64,000 nt of DNA from assembly GCA_950106755.1 (NCBI GenBank), contig OX467091.1, forward strand, positions 24,693,538 through 24,757,537, in the 5' to 3' direction. The stretch is from Climacium dendroides. Its lineage: Eukaryota > Streptophyta > Bryopsida > Hypnales > Climaciaceae. The translations under genes and the position numbers were made by a program. Shown here piece after piece: positions 22,378 to 34,637 of this stretch; positions within the stretch are counted from its first letter, which is position 1, and each line of letters begins with the position of its first letter. The notes below the pieces were generated by a model, which saw only the letters and a program-made list of their open reading frames with translations, did not search any database and was not told the origin of the DNA.

Positions 22378-25300
22378 ATGGCTATGGCGTCGCACATTCC
22401 CGCAGTGCTTTGCCGCACCCGGATTCCGCTCATGTCAGTGGTGACCCATCAGCACACAATTCTCATGTCGATTCGCGGCAACAATGGAATCAGTGTAGCT
22501 GCGTCGAGATTGGGCACCGTTTCTTCGAGCGTCATGGGGCAGAGAGTGGTGGCGATGGAGCTCAGGCGACGATTCTCCTGTGGCAGAGTGAGCATGGCGT
22601 TGAAGAGCGGCATTGTGGGGCTTCCGAATGTTGGGAAATCAACATTGTTTAATGCGTTGGTAAGATTCGATGAAAATTACTCTTCAGGCCACTAGACCTA
22701 AATTTCGATTCATGGTTGCTAGACTTAAATTGTGAGTCACAGAATACTCCATTTCACGGTTGCCAAACCTAGATTTCGAGTCTCTGAATACTCCTTTTCA
22801 TGGTTGCTAGACCTAAATTTCATAGTTACTAGACCTAAATTTCAAGTCACAGGATACCCATTTCATGATTGCAGAATAGTCCACTTCGTTCAATGCTGTG
22901 GCGATTAAACCTTATTTGAAACTGGAAATAATTCGAGGTTTGTACATAATATTCTTCGGGAGCTTCCTGAACACTCTTGGAATTAATGAACGTTGAGCGG
23001 AGGAATCTGGAGCTTATCTCTTGGGGTACACTGTGTTATGGCGGACCTTGGTACCCCGTGGAGAATGTCTCCAGGAGGGACATATACCTGGAGGAGGTAC
23101 ACCATAATGCATGTGTCCCCATGTTATGTTTGTAAAGGCTGGTGTGACTCACATTAGAATTATTTATTTCATTTTATCCAATCCTTAGTTGACATGTTTG
23201 CATATGGGCTCGTTTGATAGTGATTGCATGTCTAGCAATGTAATAAATTGCTTCAAAAGTGGACTAGTGCTCCGGTATTATTTAGTGCTCCGGATTCTTA
23301 TTTTTGATTCTTGAGAATGTTGTGTAAGAAATCTAGGCCGTTTTGAGGGTTTGTAAACACAGCTCTGAATTGCTTGGGGCAGGTGGAGAACGGCAAAGCG
23401 CAAGCGGCGAATTTCCCCTTCTGCACTATAGAGCCCAATGTGGGCGTGGTAGCAGTGCCAGACACACGGTTGGAGGTTCTCTCCACCCTGAGCAAGTCCC
23501 AGAAGATCGTGCCCACAAGTGTTGAGTTTGTGGATATTGCCGGGCTTGTCAAGGGTGCAAGTCAAGGGGAGGTACATGTCCATTCTCCGTACACCCTTGA
23601 AAACTGTTCTCGGGATTGTTTAAGTGGGTGATTGCCATGTATTTGCTCAGTCTGATCATCGATGGTAATAGTTTGGTCATTCTGCAATTTGATCTGGACT
23701 GAGTTCAATTAAATAGAGGATACTATTTGCATCCCTTTCACATATGTAGGAAAGACGGGATCGGTTCTGTAACGGTTTTAGTGTCCTCTACATTGGGGAG
23801 CATTTAGTAGCTAGTTCAGAATTTAGTAGGTTCTATACGAACACGTGTGGCGAGGCACATTTTTTAGACTTTACATGAGGTATAGTACTTGAAACAATAT
23901 CACATAATTCAAGATTTTTTCCCCTTCGTCTTCCTCTTCCTCTTTATAGTACTAAATTTGCTTAATGCGTCGTGCTGGCAAGTATAGTGCAACAGGAGTT
24001 ACTAATCTAAAACCAAGTTGTGGTCTGAGGCTCAGTTTCGTAGCCCTTAGTTCACAGTCTACTGGCGTTCAAGTCTTTTGTAGTACTCTTTTGATGATTT
24101 TCTGATGATGAGCATGGGTCATCCAGGGTCTTGGGAACAAGTTTCTGTCCCATATTCGTGAAGTCGACTGCATTCTTCAGGTGAAGAACTAGCACTCTGT
24201 GTTTTATGTTTTATAACTATTCTTTATCATAGCTGTAGATGATGGACTGTACATTTCTACTCTCTGGCGTTTAGAATACCTTCTATCTTTTGTTTCAGAA
24301 GCTCAATTCATAGAGACTGATGTGATTGAGTTATGTGGGTAGGAAGGTAGTTCGGTGCTTTGAGGATGACGATATTGTACATGTCAATGGAAAAGTGGAC
24401 CCTGAGGTGGACATTGACATCATCAACCTAGAGCTCGCATTTGCCGACATGTCTCAGGTGAAATAATGCCTCCCATCCATATTCGCTCTAGTACACAATT
24501 ATGTTCTACGTGATATTCAAAGCTTTAGTGGTTTGTGTTCTATCTTAAGGGCACGATGTTTGAAGTTTGCAGATTGAGAAGAGGTTGGAGAGGCTCAAAA
24601 AGGGTAGGGCAAAAGATCCTCAAGTCAAAGCGAAGGTAGCACTTCCTTTCACCAAGTGATATCTTAATGTCTGCTCTGATATGATCTACTTGTATAGAAA
24701 TATTTTTTGAAGTCATTTCATGAGAGAGTCGAGTGAGTTAAGTTGCTTGTGAGCTGTTGCATTTCAATCCAGCCGCTTCTTACGAATTACTCAGAAATAA
24801 GTGTCCGCATTTTTGTTGAAAATGTTTAATACCAATTTCATTGATCATATTGTGATAAACATGATTCATGAGGGTTCCAAGTTTTATATCACCAGAACCT
24901 GTGAAGAACACTGCATGTGTTTATTGGAACCTAAATTAAATTGGACACAAGAAAGCTCTATATAAACTACTCAAAACAACGTTAAAAACATGAGGTCCAA
25001 AGTGGACACTTATCTTTGGACGGAGGGAGTACTATTGAGGTGCACAAATTGGTTGACTCAGAGTCGATACTCTTGTGCAGGAAGAGATTGAGATAACAGC
25101 TTTAAAAAGAATCAATGAGGCATTGCTGAATGGGAAACCCGCAAGGATGGTACCTTTAGACGAGGAGGAAAGCAAGGTTGTCCAGCAACTTTGTTTACTC
25201 ACCATGAAGCCTGTCATTTTTGCTGCCAACGTCGCAGAGTCGGAGCTTGCAGATGCATCAGGGAATCCCCATGTCGATAAGGTTAAGAATTGTGCTGCCG

Positions 25301-27380
25301 CTCTCAATGCGGAAGTCGTGGTTGTTTCAGCTCAGGTGCATTTCTTATTCTACACTACCGGTATTCGATATATGCCTCACATTTTCACAGTTGAGTCATG
25401 TGTGAATATTAGAGAAACCCTTTAAGCCCATCCCTATTTTCCACTTTGACCTCGTAGGAATAAGTGAATCTGATCATTTAATTGAGTACACCCCGATTCT
25501 TTTAGACTATTTGAAACTCTATGAAGTTGCTTTTCAATCAGCTCAGATGTTGGAAGTATTTCATTAGAAGTGGATAATGATTTCATCCAAATTTTAAAGT
25601 TGTTTAGGTGAACGCAGGTAGAGGCAGAACTGACCGAGCTTGACCCAGAAGAGAGGACGGATTACTTGCAATCACTTGGTGTTAGCGAAGGAGGACTGGG
25701 CTCACTTGTGCGAGCTACATATAACCTTCTGGGATTGCGGACATACTTTACTTCTGGAGAAAAGGTTGGGAATCTACAAATTCTGTATCTATGTTTCTAA
25801 ATAAGTGCCTTGAGGACATCGTCTCTTTAAATCTTGCAATTCCTTCTTCGTTGAACCTATTCTCTGTTATTTTCTAGCTTTTTCGTCATTTTTTCGATTC
25901 TGTAATATTAATAGAGCTGTTCTTTTTAAGGAAAATGTTTGGGAGCAATGAAATTGACTAATAAACATCTGAATTCCTCTTTAAAATGTTCAAAACAGAT
26001 CAGAAATTTGAAATTTTGAGTCTTAAAATGATCATTAAATCATTTTCGACCTAAATTTTCTTATTTATTTATATTTCTTTCAGCAAAGATTGACGGCCCA
26101 TTGATGCTCTATATTCAACAAAATAGTCTAGGATTAGTTAATACTGAGTTAATGCAGGAACACTGGAAAGTTATCTGGTTATCGGTCATGAAACTGTTTC
26201 CTATTTGTAGTCTATTTGTTTCACCCAATACAAGTGATAGACAGAATACTTTGAATATGGTTGTTAGCTGATTGAATACTAACCAGCTAACAGAATGAGG
26301 GCTTGTACTTTTGTAACGATGACAGGAAACAAGGGCATGGACTATCTTGGCTGGGATGACAGCACCACAGGCTGCAGGGGTCATCCACACAGATTTTGAG
26401 CGTGGATTCATTCGTGCTGAGACTGTAAGCTCTCAATCTGTATTGAAAAGTTTTAGGCGGTTTTAACCCCTATGTGCGCACATGGCCAATATTGGCTGCT
26501 TCCAAATCTATTGGAGTTGAAATAGATCATTTTGCAAGCTTCAAGGTAACAAGATATACCAGTTGAATCAAGAGATCATTTACTACGTTTTTTTTTCATA
26601 GAAATTAGTATTGAAAGTTACTACAATCGACAATTAGCTTCCACAGTGGACCATCTATTTTAAAACTCCAATAGATTTGAAAATTTTGTAGAGTTTTCAG
26701 CTTTCGTTTTGTCCAAGGCCTGAGGTGGTAATTCTGATACTTGCTATTGTTATGTGCATGCAGGTTGGGTACGAGGATTACGTTAAAGCAGGCTCTTACA
26801 CTGCTGCGAAGGAAAAGGGCTTGGTAAGAGGTTTTTTTCATGTCCAAGATGGGCATTCACAATCTAATCTCTGAAGCTATTGACGGAATCGGGCATTTAG
26901 ACAAGTCCAATGGGTTCAGTTTACCCAGTGGGAAGATTTTTGTAACATAAACGGGGGTCTACAGATTTCCAAAAATATGACGATGTGATATAACGTGTAG
27001 CTTAAAAGAATTATTTGTTGGTGATATTCAAATTAAACTGGTACACTTGTTACCTGTGGATCATATATATGAATATACTATTGCACTATTCAATAATAAA
27101 AATTTGAAACCAAAACATTAATAATTCCTTCCAAATCTGGTTATGAATCAAACATTAGTAATTTTCACATGAAGATTGCTGCTATGGATTTGAAATGCGA
27201 AGATCAAAATATGGTTAGAATTTTTCATGCAGGGGTCATATATGCCCATTAAATTAAGGGGTTAAAGCATCTGGAAGTTCTTATGACAATTGTGAATCTA
27301 TCTGTGTGCAGATGCGTGCAGAGGGTAAGGAGTACACTGTGAAAGAGGGTGATGTCATGCTTTTCCGATTCAATGTGTAA
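22378..27380 (+). CDS. Chloroplast-type YchF/EngD-like (Obg-family) GTPase/ATPase, ten exons
   Basis: Exons: 22378-22659, 23383-23571, 24127-24180, 24347-24457, 24573-24635, 25081-25335, 25618-25764, 26326-26424, 26764-26823 and 27312-27380. All boundaries are GT..AG and each exon is a multiple of three, giving 442 residues with no stop. Residues 1-70 are Ser/Arg/Val-rich without acidic residues, like an organelle transit peptide; the first ATG is 22378, with a second at 22384. The G domain follows: P-loop [31 protein letters not shown] (Leu where Ras-type enzymes have Gln, typical of YchF), and NVAE at the base-recognition loop. Then come a coiled-coil insert ([14 protein letters not shown], exon 5) and a C-terminal TGS-like domain ending [11 protein letters not shown]. 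YchF proteins hydrolyse ATP or GTP and bind ribosomes; this sequence is close to the plant plastid paralogue rather than cytosolic OLA1. It is the only intact gene found. No symbol is given because naming differs between species. Confidence 0.95.
22688..22885 (+). repeat. Degenerate tandem repeat in intron 1 of the YchF gene
   Basis: Units of about 40-60 bp built from GGTTGCTAGACCTAAATTTC, GAGTCACAGAATACTCCATT and TTCATGGTTG recur four to five times. The array lies at the start of intron 1 (22660-23382) and does not touch the splice sites. Confidence 0.8.
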
Positions 27381-27859
27381 CACCCAGTGGACTATTTTCC
27401 CTCCCAACACAAAGATAGACCGTCTTTCCATTTTAGGTAATTTTATTGCAGTGAGGACAGCTCAATTCCACAGTTTGTCAAACGGAACAGAGTTGCTGTT
27501 TCCCTACCTTGCGCAACTGAATTCGTAAGGTAGAGAAACTAGGATATCAGAACGTTTTTGTAGCCCATAAGAGAATACCTCTTTGTTAAACTTTAGTGTT
27601 ATATTAGAATCATTAAATCAAGTAGCCGATTCACATAATCATGCGAAGTGAGTATTACACAAGATAGTTGATACTTGATTACAATTTTTGAAATCATTGA
27701 CCAGATTACATTAACTAGAATAAAGGTTTGAATTTAGAAAGCTTTCATTCTGCTGTGTGAACGGACAACTTCCCAGCTTGTCGTCTTCTGAAATTGGAAT
27801 TTGGCATGAACTGGGTTGTCAGAAGCAGAGACCTTGAATGATTGCTAATACCTGTTTTT

Positions 27860-28064
27860 TGTACCACCCATGTTACTGGATTGAAAGTTGAAGGGTACTA
27901 ACCTTCTGTGATTGCTAAGCTTAATACCAGTTGTGGACTTGTGGTACCCATCCATGTTACTGGATTGAAAGTTGAAAGGTACTAACCTTCTGTGATTGCT
28001 AAGCTTAATACCAGTTGTGGACTTGTGGTACCCATCCATGTTACTGGATTGAAAGGCTGAAGGG
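27860..28064 (+). repeat. 84-bp tandem repeat, about 2.4 copies
   Basis: The unit runs from ACTAACCTTCTGTGATTGCT through AAGCTTAATACCAGTTGTGG to CATGTTACTGGATTGAAAG. ACTAACCTTCTG occurs at 27897 and 27981, giving an 84-bp period, with a partial copy at each side. It lies about 500 bp after the YchF stop codon, in or just past the 3' untranslated region. Minus-strand open frames across it are by-products. Confidence 0.92.
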
Positions 28065-31000
28065 TACTGACATACTAACCTTCTGTGATTCCTTCAGTGC
28101 TCCTCTTTTTTCTTTCAGGGTACAGAGTCTCTGATTTGGACACTCATACCCAGTTTATGTTAAACTCAATTGCTTAAGATTCATCAATCAGGTGAGATTG
28201 ACAAATTCAGTGCTTGTTGATGAATTAATTTTGCATCGTGCAATGTGTCAGTGCTACTCTAGATTGCACAGGTGAAGCAATAAGCTTGAGATAACAAAAT
28301 ACTCTCTAGGTGGTGTTCACATGGCTCCCATATGGCATATCATAAAATCAATTTGTCACAACAAGGTTTCCAGCTACCTCTTTAACATGGATTGGATGTG
28401 GATTGTTATCTCAAATGTGTCATAAGGTATCATAAATGCAACAGATTATATTAAGCTTGCTATCTTATGTGATGTTGATTCAAAATTTAAGCTTGTTGTT
28501 GTCACCTGTGCAGTGCAATCTAAAGGATTTGCTTTACTAAACAGGAAGAGAGCTATTCTTCCTTGTGCTGTCAGAACAGGTCCATATCTGACTCAGGTGA
28601 AGTCATTGTGCACACCTAAACAATGACAAGGACCCTCAGAAGTGTGAGCTGTGGTTACGACTTTAGCCCCAAAGTCTTCCCTTCCCTTGTACTCATTTCC
28701 AAGTACTGAATCTGTCTTAAGCATTGCATTCATTTGGAGTGGGTGTTCCACAGTAAGCAGCCTTCTTGTCTGTGCCCTGAAATTCTCAAAAACAAAGGGA
28801 TTTCAGGAGCTGTTTCCACGCACTCTGACTGCTTCATTAGAGTTTACCATGTGGGGAGGGGGAGTCATTATTTGGAGCCCTGACTTTCCTGCACTGTACA
28901 TTTTGTGTAACTTCATGCAGCTGTAGTCATGGTATCCATGGGTCGCGGTACAGTGACAGGTACATTACATCCATACCCCAAGGGAGGCTGAAATCTTCCC
29001 ACTCTTACTAAAATTACCTGCTGTCAACTGAACAAACCTGTGGCTTTACCTTGCCAAGCTTCACTTGCCAAGTCATGTCCTGTAAGATTCTGGACAGACC
29101 ATATCAGAAAATCATGTTGCCAGCGAGTTCAGTTTGTGGTCAAGAGCTTTTCTAAATCATCTCCTTGTATTCATGTGCAGTACAGTACTGTACAACCAGC
29201 TTGTAGGTGAGGACGTGAGGACTCAATAGGGTTTGTGATTATTAAGGCCAAGGATACTAAATTGTTTTCTACATGGACAACCTGCCTGGTAGGTGAGGAC
29301 TCACATGAAGGTGATTATTGGGGTTGAGGATACTAAAAAGTTTGTGATTATTAAGTTAAGAACCATTGCTTGAGAATTCTTTGTTCATTGAGTATTGTAA
29401 GCTTAAGTTAAGTTAATAGAAATTTGATCTCCCAAAAGTTCACTGATCCCTGGATAAGTTATTTTAAAACGCTTTTAAGTGACTGAAACTGTATCCTCTT
29501 CCTTACTAATGTGATTGTCATTCCATCATAGTCATTAAGTAGAACATGACTTGATGTGCAGGGGGTGAGAGGGGGCTAACATAAGTTATAATGAGGGCAG
29601 GCAGGTCTCTGCAAACAGCACAGCAGTCAGTGTGTCATGTATCTCATGAGAGCATCTCCTGCCCCCACACCAGCGTTCCCAGAATACATATATGGTAATT
29701 CGCAGGGATGCTGTAACTGTCTGACATGGGGCTATTTTCGTGAATTACTGTATATTACCGTATATTACTGTAGAAAGCACCTGATAAATTCTCGAAAAAA
29801 AGGTGGAATTATTCATTAAAAAAATTTGGTCTGGTAGAGTGCAACTTGCAATAAGTGTGTTAATGAAGTGTTTATGGTAGACTAATTCCCAACACTCTTA
29901 TTGGCTGAATTTGCAAATTGCTTGGAGAGTTTGTGAAAAAATAGTGAACTTTTTGTATGCTGGTTGCCTTCATTTCTTAAGCCAAGTTCAAATTTCATTG
30001 CTTAAATACAATAGATCATTGTTCACAAGCAACAACTCAATGCTTACAAACATGCTACAAACAAGGAACCAATTGAAAGAAATGAACTTGTGAATGATTA
30101 AACAATGAAAAAATTCAAACAAATGTACATGTGAATGAACCAATTCAAACAAATGAACATATGAATGATCAAATAATGAAACTATCGAAACACCCACAAA
30201 ATTTGTAAAGCAAAAGTGATAGAAGTAGGAAAGAAGTCAAATCTGTACACATAAGAACATTTGAAAGTTAAACAAATTAAACATTGATAAGGGACTTGAA
30301 CCTTCCTTGTTCTAAGAACAAGTCTATCCTATTGCAATGTAAATGATTTGCACACACTACAAAACAAACAAACCACATTAACTGCAAAAATTAGAATGAA
30401 GAAGGCCAATGTTATAGTAGCCTCCCCCAAGGTCAATGTTGTCCCTCACTCTTCTTTGTTCAACGCTCCTCCTTACTCAAGTGTGTCAGTCCAAGCACTA
30501 TGAACTTCAATGTTAAGACAACACAGAATGTTTGAGTGCCAAAACCAAGTAAATGTTATGAAATGTAAGGCTCATGGATAAGAAGGATACTCATAAAGCA
30601 ATAGCACATTAGATATTCCTATGCTATCTATATTTCATTGCATTTTTCCATGACTCAATGGCCTCCTTATATGGAAAATTTTCCAAGTTGTAATACTTTT
30701 GTCCAAACATCTACACCACCAATGGGAAGTGCTTGCCTAGGCGGTTCCTCTGGTAGGACTTGAGAAACTTGAGCGTCGTGAAATGTTGTAATTGAGATAG
30801 ATCTCGCTAAAGCAAGATCACATGATTAACTCTAGAAGATGATGCACATGTTGCATCACAATTAGCTTTCGTAGTCATCTTGAACAACCCTTGTTGATTG
30901 TCAAGTTTTGAAGCAGACAACATTTTATGTGCTGTAAAGGTCATTTCTCCTTCTTACAGTGCCTTTTCTACATTCAACACTTTTGGATGAGAGTAAAATT

Positions 31001-31195
31001 TCTTGAGAATTGCTAAGTGGTGATTGAGGCTCTCTTCCACACCTGCTTGCTTCCAGTACTTCGAATAAATTATTCTGAACGCATCTAGCAACTCCTACTG
31101 TGGGAATTGTCTATTGAGCTCATCTAAGAAGGACTGGGTGATTTTTGCCAGAAAAAAACAAGGTAGTCAGAAATATTCATTGAGAATTACTAAGT
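28065..31195. other. Intergenic DNA without a recognised gene
   Basis: Short open frames here show no domain. Small repeats are present: TGTATATTACCGTATATTAC near 29750, and two copies of a roughly 60-bp unit (GAACCAATTCAAACAAATGA type) at 30060-30180. The segment 29170-29350 has two imperfect copies of a GTAGGTGAGGACTCA-containing unit. Confidence 0.55.
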
Positions 31196-31439
31196 GTCAA
31201 TTCCCTTCGTTAGTAGAATATCTTACTAAACCTTCACCAAATCAGCACCATGAGTACCTTACTTTCACCAATTTCAAATCAGCAGTTTATCATTACCAAA
31301 TGGGCACCCTAAGTAGCTTACCTTCACCAAATTAAGAGCTTATTGTCACCAAATCCGCAAGTTACCTTCCAAAAAATCACAGCTTACTTTCAACAAAATC
31401 ATAGCTTACCTTAACAAAACCACAACTTACATTCACAAA

Positions 31440-31630
31440 AACCGCAACTTATCTACAACTTACCTTCATTCAACAACAACTTATCTTCATCCAACAACAG
31501 GTTACCTTCATCCAATAGTAGCTTACCTTTATCCAACAGCACCTTACCTTCATCCAATAGTAGCTTACCTTTATCCAACAGCACCTTACCTTCATCCGTC
31601 ACCCAATAGCAACTTACCTTAACCGAATTG
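31440..31630. repeat. 21-bp minisatellite, CTTACCTTCATCCAACAGCA type
   Basis: At least eight units alternate between CTTACCTTTATCCAACAGCA and CTTACCTTCATCCAATAGTA, each 21 bp, with decayed copies extending back to about 31195. Because 21 is a multiple of three, the minus strand reads a seven-residue repeat (KLLLDEG / KVLLDKG) for about 45 codons. I regard the frame as a by-product: it has no neighbouring domain and stops within decayed units. Confidence 0.9.
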
Positions 31631-31911
31631 TAATTGGACACCTTAAGAAAATAAGCCACTTCAAAGACATTAGCCACCCTAGCAGCCTAAGGAAATCAAC
31701 CAAAAAAAGTGGAGCAAAAGGCCACCCTAACCACCACAAAAATAGAAGACTAAAGAAATGCAAAGGAAAAAAATGCAACAAATGTCTACAGCTGCATAGT
31801 TCTACACTCAAACAACCAAAACAATATAACAAAAATAAAAGAATTTGAAGTATACAAGATGAAAAAAAATGAAAACAAGAAAAATTCAAGGCTAAAAGAT
31901 GTATCAACAAA

Positions 31912-34637
31912 CTACCATTGTATGTTTGAGTAGATGCCCAAGAAGTCCTCCTCTGTTACAAATTTCTAATTTTTCGTCAGCTTGCAGTGGCAATGGAGAA
32001 ACACGGTCATGATTCCAAAGTTAAAGAACAAGTATGAAGTGTTGGGCTTCTCTGGCATCTCCTTCCACTGTAAAGGCAAATTAAAGCAAGAGAGGGAAAT
32101 GAGTTCTTCATATTGGCTGAACTTTGGAATTCTGAATGTTGTAGCGTCATCGGCAAACATCTTCACCAGTTCTACTTGACAGACCTTTATGGATTGGAGG
32201 AAGTCACAAATGAAAACATCTCGAGACTAGGAAAGTTTAATGAGGCAATGCACGGCATTGAGCAATGGGATGAAACATACAAGCGATAAGAACACTTCAA
32301 CATCAGCCAAGTAACCAAAGTTTGTGACCGCTGTAGCATTTGTTTTGGCCTCCATATCAAAGCCCATCTTCACTACGGGAGTCTTGTATTCAGACATGAT
32401 CCGCTACGCCAGGCTATGCATTGAGATCCACCTAGTATCAACGTTCCACAGCATCTTATTTTCCTTTGTCTCAGAAGATTAGCCAACTATTGTAACTCTA
32501 TGTGGTGTTTGTAACTACGACAAAAATAAGAGTACAGAGACTAACATAGGGCCTCCAACCTAGACACCATGGGGTAATCAGATAGAGTTTCAAAAACCAA
32601 GTTGATGCGATGACTTGCACAGCTCACTCCTAAGTAGACGGCACCCATTTCTCATGAATCTAGATGGACACCTCAATTTTTGATCCTTGAAACGTACTTA
32701 CACCATCTGCCCCAAAAGACACAAGTTTACCAGCGATTTTGTCATGACTAAGTCCTCCTTTGTCTAGTAACGCATGCATTATCACGTCTGTAAGGTGATC
32801 TGCAGTTCCACAATCAGACATGCAAGACAAATAGAGCAAGTAATGAACTCTTCCCAAGAATCCACAGCATATATATGAATACCAATTCACAATGTGTTCT
32901 TGACTGTTGTTACCTCATCAACAAAAATAGATATAAACCTAGCAGATTACACGACGACTTTCAAAGCAAAAAGGATACAAGAATGAAGATGTTCACTCAT
33001 TTTTTACCTTGATGTTTCGGACCAATGTTTTTTCGGAACCCTCTTCATCTTTAAGTGCTTTAGTAAATACTAGTGGTTGACGCTTTCTATGCTACACATT
33101 CATCATTAGAATTTTATAAGAATTTTTATGTATTAGATAGAGTGCAGAACAAAAATTTTAATAAATCTTCAAATAATAATGACTAATTCTTTGTATAATT
33201 TTTTTTATAAGTAAGGATACATTGAAATGTACAATAGAAATTTATTGAATGATGAATGAAACATATGCAATGATAAATACTATAAAAGATACACATACAT
33301 TAGAATGCATTAGAAATTTGACTCCATTGTTACAAAAAATGGCAATCCAAATTGAAGAATTGAAAAGAAAAACTTATAAGTCTCAAAAACTTTGTGCACA
33401 ACTTAATTGTTGTAGAATCCAAAATTGGTTCAATCAAATAAATTTTTCAAATCATTTGGTAGTAGCAATAGAAAATTGAAATCATGAAAGCTCAAAGCTT
33501 ACAAAAGCACAAAATCATAGAAGTGCAAAGAAGTGTAAAGCCAAGAGAAGCAATGGATTTGCTACCTCTATAATATCATCGTATGGATTCTCTTTAATAT
33601 CACCTTAATTGCAACAACTATATTATTTCTATAATATCACCCTTTGTAAAAAGTGATATTACAAAAGTGATTGTAAATTGCTACTCTATTTCTGTAATAT
33701 CACATTGTGTGAAAATACGATTTCTATGCATGCATGATTGGAAATATTTTGTAAAAATATTTTAAAAAAATATTTTAAAGACTTATTGAAATCATTATCA
33801 TGCATTCTATTCAAATATATCAAATTTTTACTAATATGTGATACAATGAATGCGTAACATAGCAAGCACGAGCCCCTAGTATTAATGGTAGCATTTGTGA
33901 TATTACAGAGGGACTTATGATTTTAGTAGTATGATGATTGCTCTCACTCGTAGTCGCACATGGGCTGACCTAAATTGTAAACTTGAAACAAAGTTGAGAA
34001 CTATACCTCCTTTCTACTCACTTCACCTTCCAAATCTACGATTAGCTGGTCCGCAACAATGTTAGCCACACGACGCCCCGCCCACACCTTGGTGAATTGA
34101 ATGTATTTGCAATCATGCTTGAGATAAGTATTCCCTTTCTTTTGTAATAGGATCACCGTTGTACTTACAAAAGTGCTTTTCCTCATGCTTTTTGAAGTTG
34201 TCACTCTTAGGCACCAAAATCTTCTTCTAGTTGCTCACACTATTGCACATCTTGTACACTACCTTAGTGAGATTTCCAGAAGTATCAAACTCTGCTTTCA
34301 CCCACGTGAAGCAATAGGCCCACACCTCTTGCCATCTCCTTATCACAGTGCTAGGTTCAATTTTTTGACGTTTGCGTAGCTTTGGAGCAAGGGCTTGTTT
34401 GTCGTCATTAATCTCAGGCGTTAGATCATCCATCTCCACCGAGCAAACTGTCACCTCTAAAAGCGAAGGAAAGCAAGGTAGCGGTCCAGATAAAGAATTA
34501 AACAAACGGGTCTCTAAGATGCAAGTCACCTCAGTTGAAGCAGGCGCTGGGAGGTACTTCCCTAATCCAATCGAATTACCCAAAGAACCAAAAGTCCTCA
34601 CGTAGAAGTTTTCAAGCAATTTCAACTTGGGTGCCAT
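31912..34637 (-). pseudogene. hAT-type transposase with BED-like zinc finger (ZNF862-like), degraded
   Basis: Read on the minus strand, the first part (34637-34227) has a basic KLRKRQK segment and WVKAEFDTSGNLTKVVYKMC, then after a TAG ILVPKSDNFKKHEEKHFCKY, which is the plant BED-like finger seen before hAT-type catalytic domains; one finger Cys appears changed to Tyr. After a frameshift it reads QFTKVWAGRRVANIVADQL. Beyond the Helitron insertion it continues with FISIFVDEVTTV (near 32930), KLVSFGADGVSTFQG (near 32700), NVDTRWISMH (near 32430) and a C-terminal part ending near 31912. The DEVTT and GADGVS motifs belong to the ZNF862/KIAA1586-like group of hAT-derived transposases. Several stops (TAG, TGA) and frameshifts disable it. 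Confidence 0.75.
33070..33934 (-). mobile_element. Helitron-like non-autonomous element, copy 1 (865 bp)
   Basis: On the minus strand it begins TCATACTACTAAAATCATAA and ends CAACCACTAG, flanked by A on its 5' side and T on its 3' side. TC at the start, CTAG (CTRR) at the end and insertion between A and T with no duplication are Helitron marks. A second copy at 59249-60112 has the same ends and nearly the same length. An inverted relative of the 3' end (CTAGGGGCTCATGCTTGCTA type) lies 55 nt inside the 5' end, like the asymmetric terminal repeats of Helitron2/Helentron types. It interrupts the hAT-type pseudogene. No protein is encoded. Confidence 0.72.

Noticed and set aside
31453..31677. A coiled-coil protein made of KLLLDEG heptads
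   Set aside because: It coincides exactly with the minisatellite and loses its frame in the decayed units.
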